DNA of 64,000 bases from Ophiostoma sp. CBS 140.51 (Eukaryota; Ascomycota; Sordariomycetes; Ophiostomatales; Ophiostomataceae), in NCBI GenBank assembly GCA_029298735.1, contig JANSLP010000004.1:361750-425749 (forward strand), written 5' to 3'. The notes below the pieces were generated by a model. That model was given only the letters and a program-made list of their open reading frames with translations. It had not been told where the DNA came from and ran no database searches. Each line of letters begins with the position of its first letter. Position 1 is the stretch's first letter. The translations under genes were made by a program, and so were the position numbers. This document shows, one piece after another, positions 10,413-20,823 of this stretch.

Positions 10413-12848
10413 ATGCCCGACTCAAAAGCACCGACCCAACCGCCGGCCAAGGGCAACGCGGCGACGCCCAAACTGAACAGCGAGATGGAGCTCGGCGCCT
10501 TGAATGGTGGCAGCGGCAGCTCAACAGCCGGCGGTGCTGCTGCGCCCGCCGCCGACGAGCAAAAGGATATCATGCACCTCGCGCGTGTCGGCGATGTTCC
10601 GGCCATGGAGGCCCTCTTTGCTGAGGGCGAGCTCGATGCCACCTACACCGACGCCGAGGGCATCACTCCTCTACACGTAAGTTTATGTCCTCGCTTTTCT
10701 GTCCTCGCTGCGCTCGCCTTCTCTTTTGTCCTTGTGCACTCAATCTCCTCACTCCTCGCTTCGCCCGTTGTTCGAAGATCGCTAACAGAATAGTGGGCTG
10801 CAATCAACAACCAGTACGCCATGTGCACCTTCCTCCTCGACAACGGCGCACCCATCAACCAAAAGGGCGGCGAGTCCGTCGCTACTCCTCTGCAATGGGC
10901 CGCCCAGCGCTGCCACTACTACACCGTCCACCTGCTCCTCCAGCGCGGCGCCGACCCTCTCATCACCGACTCCCAGGGCTACAACACGCTGCACATCTCC
11001 ACCTTTAACGGCAACGTTTTGTTGCTCGTCCTCCTGCTGCATCAAGGCATTCCCGTCGACGTGCTCGACGGCTTCGGTCACACGGGTCTCATGTGGTCCG
11101 CCTACAAGGGCTTCCCCGCCTGTGTCGACCTGTTCTTGCGCTGGGGCGCCAGCGTCTCGGCACAGGACGAACAAGGCTTCACGGCGCTGCACTGGGCGCT
11201 CGTCAAGGGCTCACCCGGCTGCATCCAGAAACTGCTCGAGTATGGGTCCGATCGGTTCGCCAAGACGGCGACAGGCAAGACGCCCGCCATTACGGCGCAA
11301 GAGCTCAACACGGCAGCCGCATGGCACAAGGCGCTGCGGGAGTGCGGCTACGACGAGGACGCCAACCCAACGACGCCGGCTGCTGGTAGTGTTCTCACCT
11401 TAGTATCGAGTATCCCCGGCGGTGCACAGCTTGTCGCCGATAAGCGCGGGTTCGTGACCAAGTTCTTGTACCTGTGGCCGTTTGTTATCGTCTGGGCCAT
11501 GGTCGCGCTGCTCGCCGGCCTGCCCGTCTACCTGGGTATCCCTCTGTCGTTGCTGGTGGGATACGGCATGCAGTCCGTCGCCCAGCAGGTCGTCCAGCAA
11601 GCACCGCCCGACATGCGCCAGCTGCAGCGCACACCCTGGCTGTCGGGCATCTTTGCCGGCAGTCTGTTCCTGGTCGCCATTACCTGGCTGTTCCGCGTGC
11701 TGCCCGCCACCACATGGCGCGTGGCTGCGCACACGACGGCCACCTCCACCCTTAAGCCGACAGGCGAGACCATTGTCACCACCCACTATCTGCTCAACTT
11801 TGTGTTTGCCATTGCTCTGGCGCTGACGACATACTACTACACCGTCTGCATGACCTCCGACCCGGGCTTCGTGCCCAAACTCAACGGCATCGCGGAGCAA
11901 AAGGCCGTTATCGACGACCTCATTGCCCAGTGGAAGTTTGACGAGGCCAACTTTTGTGTGCCCTGCATGATCCGTACGCCGCTGCGCAGCAAGCACTGCC
12001 GCCGCTGCCAGCGCTGTGTCGCCAAGCACGACCATCACTGCCCCTGGGTCTACAACTGCATCGGTGTCAACAACCACCGCCACTTCTTCTTGTATTTGAT
12101 CAACCTGACGGTCGGCGTTGTCGTGTTCGACTTTATCGTCTACTATGCGCTGTCGGGCGCCGTCGCGGCCGCCGAGGCGTCCGCCGAACCGGGCTACGAC
12201 CGCTGCAGTCTGCTGTCCGCCTCGCTCTGTACTGTCGTTAATGCCGACGCCTTTACTCTGTTGGTCGCCATCTGGGCCACTCTCCAGCTGTCCTGGGTGT
12301 CGATGCTCCTGTTTGTCCAGTTCGTCCAGGTCTCGCGCGCCATGACCACCTACGAAAACATGTACGGCGTCAACCCCCACGGCCACGGCCACGGTGGTGT
12401 CTCGGCTCTCCAGTCGGCCTTTACCTCGACCGGTGCGCCCCTCAACCCGGGCCATGCCGCCGTCGCCGATGACGGTCACGGCCACTCCCATGGTGCCCAC
12501 GGCGGCCACGGCCACAGCCATGGCGGTGGTTTCCTCAAGCAGTGGAGCAAGATTCTGGGTGTCGATACGTTTATCGAGACGGCGACGGGCCGTGGTGCCG
12601 CGTCCGGCAGCCCCTCCAAACGCCGCAACAAGAACCCCTACTCGCGCGGCTGCATCACCAACTGCAAAGACTTTTGGTGTGACCCGGCGCCCATGTTTGG
12701 CCAGCGCGAGACGGGCAGTGCCATGCTGGGCGGCCAGGCCGTCAACTACACCGATATGTACGAGTCGCCGCGGTTCATGGAGGCCACGCGGCGGAAGCGG
12801 AACAATGACGGTGCCGCGTACGAGGCCGTAGCGGCAGAGGAGGTGTAA
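10413..12848 (+). CDS. akr1: Akr1-type ankyrin-repeat DHHC palmitoyltransferase
   Basis: This enzyme S-palmitoylates cytosolic and membrane proteins at the Golgi/endosome. Exons are 10413-10676 and 10794-12848; the 117-nt phase-0 intron runs from GTAAGT to AATAG, with a GCTAAC branch site at about 10781. The 772-residue product has ankyrin repeats at about residues 50-290, including repeated TPLH/TPLQWAA, GYNTLHIS, GHTGLMW and GFTALHWA units. Membrane spans follow, then the Cys-rich domain with D501-H-H-C504 and the CPWVYNCIGVNNHRHF signature, then two more spans. The cytosolic tail has a His/Gly-rich stretch (about residues 616-667) of HGH/HSH units. Budding-yeast Akr1 has DHYC; this copy has DHHC. 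Assignment is secure from the ankyrin-plus-DHHC fusion. Confidence 0.95.
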
Positions 12849-14031
12849 GGAAGCTGCAGCGGAAGCTGGGGGTTTAATGAAAAAGGGGTTGTCATAGACG
12901 GTGTTTTGTGTTTGTGTTTTTGTGTCTGGCCGGCATTGTGCCTTTGGGTGTCTAATTCAGGGGTATTTATTCTCTTGGGTATTCAAGGAGTTTTGTCTCT
13001 TCTTTCTGTCTCTTTTTTTCTTCATAATTCTGTCTATATCTTATTCTACTTTGTCCGATATATTTCTTTTATCCTCCTTTCTTTTCTCTCTTTCTTGTTT
13101 CTCTTGCGTTCGTATTATCTTACGTTACTTTACCTTTACCATACTACAGACAGCAGAAATCATGACATGATGAACAGAAAGCAAACGCAGGCATTGAACT
13201 AAAAGAATGACAGCAGCAGCCGATAACACAATGTTACAGCTTGATCGTGAGTGACTCGCACCTACCTGTACACACTCGTACTTACCGTACCTGCCCTATT
13301 CGGCCGACCGGCAGAGGCGTCGGGTTCGGCTTCGAATCGGTATCGTCTCCTAACACACATTATTATTGATCACTAATTAAGTTGTGACCTCCGTTTCGTT
13401 GCTCGTCAATTTCCTCACTCTCCGTTTCGGCTTGGCCGTCAATCATTACGTTCAATCCCCATCTGAAGCACATGCTTTTCTTCAACGGCCAGCTGGCCGA
13501 TGCCACAAAGCGTACATGTAACTTTTTCGGCAGGTACGTCGTACTAATTCGGCTTGTCTGGTTCGTTCCTTCCACAAAGCTGCCATCATGACAAGCACAT
13601 GCGGCCCCGCTCCAACGGCGCAAAGCGGTGCCAATGTTTAGTGCGCTCTTGTGAGCTCTTGCTTCTTTCCAGCGCCATATGGTGTCATTGGACGTAAATT
13701 CGCGGGGTTTCTTACAGGCTCTTTAGTGACTGTACTACGGTACAGGTAGGTTATGATTTAGAATATGTATGATGTGCCTTCCCTTCGCAGCAACGGCAAG
13801 AAAGCCGATCCGGCAACTTTTGTCCAGCTACCCTCACGGTGCGCCTTCCGTATTATGTACTTTCACTCTTTACACTTCTACGTGAGTCACTTGCCATATA
13901 TTTACATGATTCCAAGCGTCTCCTCTCAAATGCTATTAAAGATCTCGACGTCGTTCTTTCGAACATCAATCAGCATCACAACTCGCAACTATCCACACTC
14001 GTACTTCTCCACCTCCACACGCACACCCACC
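12849..14031. other. Intergenic / promoter of the maleylacetoacetate isomerase gene
   Basis: It starts with a T/C-rich akr1 3' region (12960-13140) and then has mixed sequence without a recognisable gene. An in-frame extension of the downstream gene opens at the ATGs at 13765, 13906 and 13930; the last could add a targeting peptide (see findings). No tRNA could be recognised by eye. Confidence 0.5.
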
Positions 14032-14718
14032 ATGACGAAACTCACACTCTATGGCTACTACAAGTCGTCGTGCACGACACGGCTGCGGATCGCCTTGGCC
14101 GTCAAAAAGATTGAATACAATACCGTATTTATCGACTTCTTCAACAAGGAACACCGCGGCGCCGCCTACGCCGCCATCAACCCGAACCAGTCGCTGCCAA
14201 CGTTGGCTGTGGAGGAGGAGGAGGGTTCCAGTACTCCGGTTCACATCACCCAGTCCGTGGCCGCCCTCGAGTACTTGGAGGAAGCCTTCCCCAACAGCAC
14301 ACCGCTCCTCCCCAAGAACCCAGCCGACCGCGCCCTCGTCCGCAGTTTAGTCGAGGTCATTGTGGCGGACCTGCAGCCGCGGCAGGCCGCCCAAACTTTG
14401 GAGAAGCTGGGCAACGATTTCGGCGCCGACACCAACCAAAAGATCAAGTGGGCGTACGACTGGTGTGTCAAGGAGCTGACGGCGTACGAGAAGCTGGTGA
14501 CGGCCGCTGGCCCGCCCGGCAAGTTTTCAGTTGGCGACCAGCTGACACTAGCGGATGTGTGCTTGATCCCACAGATCCAGAATGCCGTGGAGCGGTGGGG
14601 TGTTGTTTTGGAAAAGGAAGTGCCCGCGCTGGCCAAGATCTACGACAACCTCAAGTCGCTGCCAGAGGTGCAGGGAGCGCACTGGAGCCAGCAGCCGGAC
14701 GCCCCGAAGGATGCGTAG
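14032..14718 (+). CDS. maiA: Maleylacetoacetate isomerase (zeta-class glutathione transferase)
   Basis: This enzyme isomerises maleylacetoacetate to fumarylacetoacetate using glutathione, in phenylalanine/tyrosine breakdown. The 228-residue protein has a thioredoxin-fold N-terminal domain with the zeta-class catalytic SSC motif at residues 12-14 (YYKSSCTTRLRIAL). It continues with the NPNQSLPTL glutathione-binding segment, TQSVAALEYLEEAFP, and an all-helical C-terminal domain containing SVGDQLTLADVCLIPQIQNA. The ATG at 14032 lies in a strong ACC-ATG context and gives the usual family length. The frame remains open upstream to ATGs at 13930 and 13906, and a 34-residue basic, acid-free extension from 13930 resembles a mitochondrial presequence. 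The gene is single-exon and converges on an EthD-like gene only 91 bp away. Confidence 0.92.
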   Translation: MTKLTLYGYYKSSCTTRLRIALAVKKIEYNTVFIDFFNKEHRGAAYAAINPNQSLPTLAVEEEEGSSTPVHITQSVAALEYLEEAFPNSTPLLPKNPADRALVRSLVEVIVADLQPRQAAQTLEKLGNDFGADTNQKIKWAYDWCVKELTAYEKLVTAAGPPGKFSVGDQLTLADVCLIPQIQNAVERWGVVLEKEVPALAKIYDNLKSLPEVQGAHWSQQPDAPKDA

Positions 14719-14809
14719 GGTGCGTAGCAGGCAGGCTGCGTCTACGATACTCTAATAGACATCCATAATGAACGAAATGTATATTCAGACTATTTATTGC
14801 TCCCACTGT

Positions 14810-15574
14810 CTAAAACTCCCTTCCGTGGAACAGCTCGCCCTTGCCGTGGCTCTTGGCGAAATGGTACAGATCCGTCTGCCAGACTTGAGCGGCGGCCTTG
14901 ACTTTCTCAAAGCCGGCCGCCGAAGCTTGCACCTTGGCCAACTCAGCCTCGCTCACACCCTCGTCGGTCGAAAATTCGTGGATGGCCAGCCATGTCGGGC
15001 GCTCGGGAGGGGGAGCACCGGTCGACGACAGGCCCTTGAAGCGGCGTGACTGGTCATTGGACCGCGCATACTTGAGCTCATAGCGGGTTGTCCGCAGGTA
15101 GCCAGGAACCTTGGCAAGCGCAGCGAGGTAAGAGCTCTTGTAGAACTCGTTGAGGCCCTTTGCATCTGACGTCTCAATCTGTTCGGCCACCAGCGACTTG
15201 GCCTGCCCCTTACCCTTGTTGGTCGGGTCCGTCACCTGGACAATGTTGTAGTAGCCGACGTCAAAGGCGGCCAGATCATAGCACAGCTTGGTGCCCGGCA
15301 GCAGGTCGCTAGTCACCCGAATAGCCTTGAACTCGTCGCTCCTCAAAAAGGCAATGTCTTCGAGAGGGTACACGGACAGGTACGGCAGCGGTGCCGTCTC
15401 CAGCTGGTCGTGCTTCCAGCGGATGGCGGAGTCGACGCCCGTCGTCTCAATGACCTCGGCAATGTGGTCGGTGTCGTACCAGTGCATAAAGACTTCTTCG
15501 GACATGGTGTCGGGCTGCGTGATGCGCGACTGCACAAACAGCAGGCCGGGGCCCTTGATGTCGCCGGTGTCCAT
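14810..15574 (-). CDS. EthD-like (dimeric alpha/beta-barrel) protein, two-repeat type
   Basis: This is a 254-residue soluble protein of unknown substrate. Its N-terminal half (GPGLLFVQSRITQP...EEVFMHWYDTDHIAEVI) resembles EthD/Dabb ferredoxin-like modules, which often begin with an extended strand followed by FxxWYxxxHxxxv. A second, weaker repeat is suggested at about residues 110-250 (PGYLRTTRYEL...WLAIHEFSTDE). No signal peptide or membrane segment is visible. The start is the ATG at 15574 (MDTGDIKG); the frame extends two codons to a TTG only. It lies tail to tail with maiA and head to head with another EthD-type gene, so the three may share a catabolic or stress role, but that is inference. 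Confidence 0.7.
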   Translation of the reverse strand: MDTGDIKGPGLLFVQSRITQPDTMSEEVFMHWYDTDHIAEVIETTGVDSAIRWKHDQLETAPLPYLSVYPLEDIAFLRSDEFKAIRVTSDLLPGTKLCYDLAAFDVGYYNIVQVTDPTNKGKGQAKSLVAEQIETSDAKGLNEFYKSSYLAALAKVPGYLRTTRYELKYARSNDQSRRFKGLSSTGAPPPERPTWLAIHEFSTDEGVSEAELAKVQASAAGFEKVKAAAQVWQTDLYHFAKSHGKGELFHGREF

Positions 15575-16693
15575 TGTCAAAGTAGACGGAGGTGGTTGTC
15601 GAGAGTGATGGGAGTGAAATCGTGTAAGTCGTCACGTGCTATAAGTGGTGATGTTGAGAGTTGTCAAGTCGAGTTGTTAACCAAAGTCCAGACAACTTTG
15701 GACACGCCAAGGATACTTATATTGTGTTCACACAACTGTGTTTACTTTCAGAGTTTCTCCGATCAAGGGAGTCCAGAGAGGGGCAACTGCATCATCGCCA
15801 ACCTCCACTTGAGGAGAAAGGAGCTTGAATACGCAGCGAGACAGCTTCGATGGGACTAGCAAAAGCGGGCGCTTCAAGCGATGGATTGCTGTGTTACAAA
15901 AAAAGCTCATGAGTTCCCAAAAAAGGGACTCATGGACACTTTTTTGACCCCAAGGACATGAAAGAACGAAACCAAAACACGGGGAAGCGTGAAAGACTCC
16001 CTCGAGCCCCCACAGCACTACGGAAATGCATCTCCATTAAAGCCCTTTTGCGCCATACAACGACTGCACTTACAAGCAAGCTAGCTTCTGGGATCCCCGC
16101 TTTCTCCCCTCGCCGCGATCATGCTTTGGGATAGCTTTACGCGAGGGGAGCTTCCACTCAATCCAATATATGATTCTCCTGACAATTCTCCTGTAGTCGA
16201 GAATAGTCTCTCTCCCCATTAACGAGTCAGGAGTATCCACCCAGGAACGCCAACGACGTCTAGCCTGTAGCCTTTCCGGACAACGAGGGTACGATAAAGT
16301 TGAAGAAAGGGACAAAAAAAGGGCCCAACCTTCCCCGGAGTGCCTTATCCCTCGTTTCCGACGATCCGTACGGGGTCAGAGTGTATTGGTTCTTTGCAGG
16401 GCAAGCTGGGTTTGTCATGCCAGTGTGGAGGAAGGATCCAAGGGCTTTTGCATGACACAATGGAGACTGGAGACAGCTTCGCCAGTCAGTCAGAAGCGAG
16501 CTCTCTGCCAAGCAGAAGAGTGGAAAGTAAAGAGGATAAAAAGGATGACAAGTAGGAGGTGTTGAATAAAAGAGTCTGCTTCCCACTTCGTTCACAAAAT
16601 AAATACACGTGCAACTATAACGTCTGTCGTCTACACCGAACACCGACCTCACCTTCTCTCACCACACCGCCCACCCACGCACCCTCCACCAAC
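15575..16693. other. Divergent intergenic region between the two EthD-type genes
   Basis: No gene is supported. Short open frames (about 130 codons) at 16260-16652 on the minus strand lack domains. The last 60 bases are CA/CT-rich and form the leader of the downstream gene. Confidence 0.5.
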
Positions 16694-17137
16694 ATGCCCC
16701 TTCCTCTCCAGGGCCCGACGCCGTCTGGCGCCGGCAAGTACGTCAAAATCACAATGTTCCTCAAGAAGCTGCCCAACGTCTCCCAAGAATATTTCTCGGC
16801 CTACTGGGCCAACAACCATGTCGCGCCCGCTCTGCGCAACAAGAAATTCCGTGAGAAGGTCCGCCGCTACAACCAGCAGCACGTCACGGCTGAGAACCGC
16901 ACACAGGCGGCCACGTTTGGTCTCCCCGTGCTTGACTACGACGGCGTGGCCGAGATTTGGGTCGACAGCCTCGACGACTGGATCAGTGCGGTCACAGACC
17001 CGGAGCTGGCGGCGGCGGTCGATGGCGACGACAAGAACTTCATGGTGCAGCCGGTGCACGTCATGGTCAGTTTTGACCATTTAATTCTGGGCGGTGATGA
17101 GTGGAAGCCGTACAACAAGGTGGATTCTAGACTGTAG
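16694..17137 (+). CDS. EthD-domain protein, short form
   Basis: This is a 147-residue protein with a single EthD/Dabb module. The strand KYVKITMFLKKLP is followed by SQEYFSAYWANNHVAPALR, the typical strand then FxxyWxxxHxxl helix. It ends with GVAEIWVDSLDDWISAVTDPEL and the strand VHVMVSF. Relatives include EthD-type proteins, some of which act in fungal polyketide tailoring or catabolic pathways; no specific substrate can be given. The start is the ATG at 16694 in CAAC-ATG context, and the frame upstream lies in leader sequence. It is single-exon and convergent with the Irc6-like gene, with 107 bp between stops. Confidence 0.75.
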   Translation: MPLPLQGPTPSGAGKYVKITMFLKKLPNVSQEYFSAYWANNHVAPALRNKKFREKVRRYNQQHVTAENRTQAATFGLPVLDYDGVAEIWVDSLDDWISAVTDPELAAAVDGDDKNFMVQPVHVMVSFDHLILGGDEWKPYNKVDSRL

Positions 17138-17244
17138 GCCCCAGACTGTAGGCGGCCGAAGGCCGACTGCAGGCTGGCAGAAGACGGCCATAAAGGCCAG
17201 GATAGACGGTACATAGTAATTCATTGATTTGTTGCACTCCACAA

Positions 17245-18477
17245 CTATATCTCCCTCATAACCTCCCCCACGACCCTTGCAGCCATGGCGCGACGTTGCG
17301 CTGGTGTCAGCAGTTCCGACTGTAGCCGTGCCGCTTGTAGTCGGCGCACAATGCCCTCCATAATGGCGGCCTGGTCTTTGTCCTCGTCCCCATCGTCATT
17401 TTGTGTTTCCGCTGTGGATTGCTGCCAGATAGCCTGCCGTAATCCTGCAAAATCGTCCCGGTCAAACCCGAAATCGACACTCTCCGGGTCGTCAAAGTTG
17501 ATTTCGTTGTCGTCGTCAGAGCCAGTTCCAGGAAATCGAACGTCCTGGAACGACCCAAACAGACCGTCCTCATCGTCACCTCCACCCGCCCCGACCAACT
17601 CCCAGTCGTTGGCCTCCAATGCTTCCAAGAGTCGCGGAATTCCCGTCTTCTCGCCAAACTCGTTCAACGCTTCCTGGCCGGGCGCCACAGCGACAAACTC
17701 CAGGCCGGCGGCGTTGCAGGCATCGTCCCAGGCCGTCATCGTGTCCTCGTCAATGGGGCTCTGGGAGACGCCCACGACAACACTGATACCGTCCCACGGT
17801 TCGCGGAACTCTTCGAGGTCATCTTCGTCATCGTTTGCTTCTTCACCCAAATCGTAGACCATCCCCAGTGCTTGGACAAGCCGGCCAACATGCTCAACCA
17901 GTTCGCGCTGCCGTGATGGTGATGACGACGCGGCTTTGGCCGGGTGTACCTCGACGACTGCGACAACACTGCCCAGCGCTTCCCGTACTTCTTTTGCCTC
18001 GTCGGCCAAAAAGGCATCGGCCCACTGCTTGGGTGTTGTCGGGTCGTCGATGTCGTCTGATTCGGCTTCGGTGGGGGTGGGCTGTGATGGAGCGTCGGCG
18101 TCGGTCGGCTCTGTCGGCTCTTTTGAGGTGCCGTTCACTTCTTTCGAGGCATCTTCTGTCTCCTTTGGGGTGTCCTTTGGCTCCTCCTTCACCTCTTCGG
18201 CCTGGGCCTGCCCAACAAGGTCCAGCCAGATGGGCACCTGTGCGCGGTAGTAGGCCGTCTTCAGCGCCAGCTTTTGTGTCGTGCCCGCCAGAGCACCCGT
18301 TCCGGGCGAGGCCGTAGGGTAGTCGCCGGTCAGATCTGGATGTGTTAGCAATGCTCGCTGTCGACGATTTATCGTGGAGGTCTACCCACCCTTTATGACC
18401 CGCGCAAGGTGTTCTTGCGACTCGGCCAGCGCCACCGCCAGGATGCGGCGTGGGTTGTGTACTTCCGTGGGGGCCAT
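17245..18477 (-). CDS. irc6: Irc6 / p34 (AAGAB)-like clathrin-adaptor-binding protein
   Basis: The likely role is chaperoning or regulating AP-1/AP-2 adaptor complexes in clathrin traffic, as for yeast Irc6 and animal p34. Exons are 18390-18477 (ATG at 18477) and 17245-18335, giving 392 residues. The 54-nt intron has a GTGGGT donor, a GCTAAC branch site and a CAG acceptor. The joined N-terminus reads RRILAVALAESQEHLARVIKDLTGDYPT, which fits the start of the Rab-like G-domain fold of this family. The middle (about residues 75-130) is an acidic Lys/Glu/Thr/Pro-rich insert. The C-terminal third ends in a helical segment (QAAIMEGIVRRLQAARLQSELLTPAQRRAMAARVVGEVMRE), a common C-terminal feature of p34-like proteins. 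Family identity rests on overall layout, without a diagnostic catalytic motif. Confidence 0.65.
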
Positions 18478-19239
18478 TGTGTGTGTGTGTGTGCCGAGGA
18501 AAGGAAGCAAGTAAAGATTGTGTTGTACAAGTTGAAGACCAGAAGATCGAGATGGTTATCGTGGCTCGATATGAGGAAGGTACGATCAGTGCGGCAGAAA
18601 AGCCTGGGCGGTGACGTCGCGCTACCTCGCTGCCGGTCTCTGCCTGTATTACTGCAAATTACAGAGCGCTCACCAATCTTCAGCGGGCAGCTCCCTCAGC
18701 TTAGGAAGCTACGTAATGAAGATTGCAGGTATGTGAGGGTCCTCAAACAGCTGCACCTTTTGCTTTATGTCATACCAAGCACAATTCTAGTATCACAAAA
18801 ATACAAGAAAAAATATGATGCAAACAATAGCCTGACTTTCTGTCCAGAACACATCTTTGAGGCAGCCTAGAATACCGTTAGTTTTCTGACTGTTGACAGC
18901 TGTTAGTGCTTGTAGTGTGCTTGTAGTGATTTTAGTGGGCCCTCGCCTCCAATCTTTGGCTGTGGCATAATCGCACCTTCCCCTCCTTTTTCCCAATCCA
19001 TGCAGCACCGGTTGCTGTGCGGTTCTAGCCGCTTCGATTGCAGTTGCAGTGGCGACCAAAACCGTTACTAGAAACTGTTCCCCGCCAAAACGTGTCTTGA
19101 GCTTCACTTTTGCGACCTCCATCCAAACTGACGACGGCGACAGCAACAGACAGCAAACGTGTCGACAGTCTCTCCAAACTTCGACCAACTTCATCTTCCT
19201 TGGACATCCTCCCCCACCAACACCCCACCTACCTTCAAT
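18478..19239. other. Divergent promoter region (irc6 / get3)
   Basis: No gene is seen. Close to irc6 there is a short TGTGTGTG run (18480-18491). Near get3 a short upstream reading frame opens at about 18999 (ATGCAGCACCGG...) and closes with TAG before the get3 start, but whether it is transcribed is unknown. Confidence 0.5.
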
Positions 19240-20313
19240 ATGGCCGCCGTAGTCAACCTCGACGACGACGACGTCATGGAGCCCACCCTCCAGTCCATCT
19301 TGGACCAGCGCTCCCTCCGCTGGATCTTTGTCGGCGGCAAGGGCGGTGTTGGCAAGACCACCACCTCGTGCTCTCTGGCCATCCAACTCGCCAAGGTCCG
19401 CCGCAGCGTTCTGCTCATCTCGACCGACCCGGCGCACAACTTGTCCGATGCGTTTGCGCAAAAGTTTGGCAAGGATGCCCGCCTCATTGACGGCTTCACC
19501 AACCTGAGCGCCATGGAGATTGACCCCAGTGCGGGCCTGCAGGATATGCTGGCAGGGATGAACGAGGACGGTCAGGGTGGGAGTGGCGGCGGAGGTGGTG
19601 CGGGCGGTCCGGCGGCCGGCATGAACTCCATGGTCCAGGACTTGGCCTTGTCGATTCCTGGTATCGACGAGGCCATGTCCTTTGCCGAGGTCCTCAAACA
19701 AGTCAAGTCGCTGTCGTACGAGACGATTGTCTTTGACACCGCGCCCACAGGCCACACGCTGCGTTTCCTGCAGTTCCCCACGGTGCTCGAAAAGGCCCTC
19801 GCCAAAATCAGCCAGCTGTCAGAGCAGTACGGTCCTCTCTTGAATGGGTTGATGGGCTCGCCCGGTGCTGCCCTCCCCAACGGCCAGAGCCTGACGGGCA
19901 TGATTGCCCAGCTTGAGTCGCTGCGCCAGACTATTTCCGAGGTCAACACGCAGTTCAAGGACGATGCCCTGACCACTTTCGTCTGTGTCTGCATCCCCGA
20001 GTTCTTGTCGCTCTACGAGACGGAGCGCATGATCCAGGAGCTCGCCAGCTACCAGATTGATACCCACTGCATTGTGGTCAACCAGCTGCTGTACCCGCGC
20101 AAGGGCAGCAACTGCGAACAGTGCGGCGCCCGCCGGCGCATGCAGAAAAAGTACCTGGACCAGATTGAGGAGCTGTACGACGATTTCAACGTTGTCAAGA
20201 TGCCGCTGCTGGTCGAGGAGGTGCGCGGCAAGGAAAAGCTGGAAAAGTTTAGCGACATGCTGATCCACCCGTATGCACCACCAGACGTTGACGATGGTGA
20301 TGAGAAGAACTGA
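19240..20313 (+). CDS. get3: Get3 / ArsA-type ATPase for tail-anchored protein targeting
   Basis: This cytosolic homodimeric ATPase binds the C-terminal membrane segment of tail-anchored proteins and hands them to the ER receptor Get1/Get2. The 357-residue single-exon protein has the deviant P-loop GGKGGVGKTTTS at 32-43, with signature lysine K34. ISTDPAHNLSDAF follows (switch I), then DTAPTGHTLRFLQFP (switch II). The zinc-binding CxxC is C292/C295 in NCEQCGARR. A Gly-rich insert (about residues 108-124) precedes the helical client-binding region. Family length is about 340-355. I start at the ATG at 19240 (MAAVVNLDDDD); the open frame continues upstream only to a GTG. It is divergent from irc6 and convergent with the carrier gene. 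Confidence 0.96.
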   Translation: MAAVVNLDDDDVMEPTLQSILDQRSLRWIFVGGKGGVGKTTTSCSLAIQLAKVRRSVLLISTDPAHNLSDAFAQKFGKDARLIDGFTNLSAMEIDPSAGLQDMLAGMNEDGQGGSGGGGGAGGPAAGMNSMVQDLALSIPGIDEAMSFAEVLKQVKSLSYETIVFDTAPTGHTLRFLQFPTVLEKALAKISQLSEQYGPLLNGLMGSPGAALPNGQSLTGMIAQLESLRQTISEVNTQFKDDALTTFVCVCIPEFLSLYETERMIQELASYQIDTHCIVVNQLLYPRKGSNCEQCGARRRMQKKYLDQIEELYDDFNVVKMPLLVEEVRGKEKLEKFSDMLIHPYAPPDVDDGDEKN

Positions 20314-20823
20314 AGACGGGAAGATAGATATGAAAGGCATTTGAATGAAGGGGTATGATGGAGCATGAGTGAGCGTTGAAGGTACAAAATTTTAGATACA
20401 CCAATAAACATAGGGACAGCATCAAGTCCAAATACACAATGATTCAAATACGACCATGTTCAATTTTCAAATGTGTTTTTATTGGGAATCATTTGCTTTC
20501 TATGTTGAAGGATGAGACACTTCGTAAAAACCATGATGGCATAAAGATTATGAACATATGAAAGGCCATCCCTCCTTGTTTCCCGGCTCTCGAATGCATG
20601 AAATGATAAAATAGAAAACCAAAGATGAATGAATACATGACAAAATAAATAACAGTGAAAAGCCCGCCCAATGTAGTAGTCCTAATACACGGTTGGTATA
20701 TCCATCCTAATCCGAACAGGATATCAAAGAATATGAAGAACTAGGGAAAGGCAAAAAAAGCAACGCGATGCAGGTCTAATTTTGTTCATACCGCTCGCTT
20801 CCCGTTCCGTTTATTGCTTACGC
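20314..20823. other. A/T-rich convergent 3' region
   Basis: This A/T-rich sequence (notably 20380-20680) lies between convergent get3 and the carrier gene. It is consistent with 3' UTRs and terminators and holds no gene. Confidence 0.6.

Noticed and set aside
13310..13365. Possible tRNA T-arm (GGCTTCGAATC)
   Set aside because: No matching acceptor stem, anticodon arm or A-box could be placed around it.
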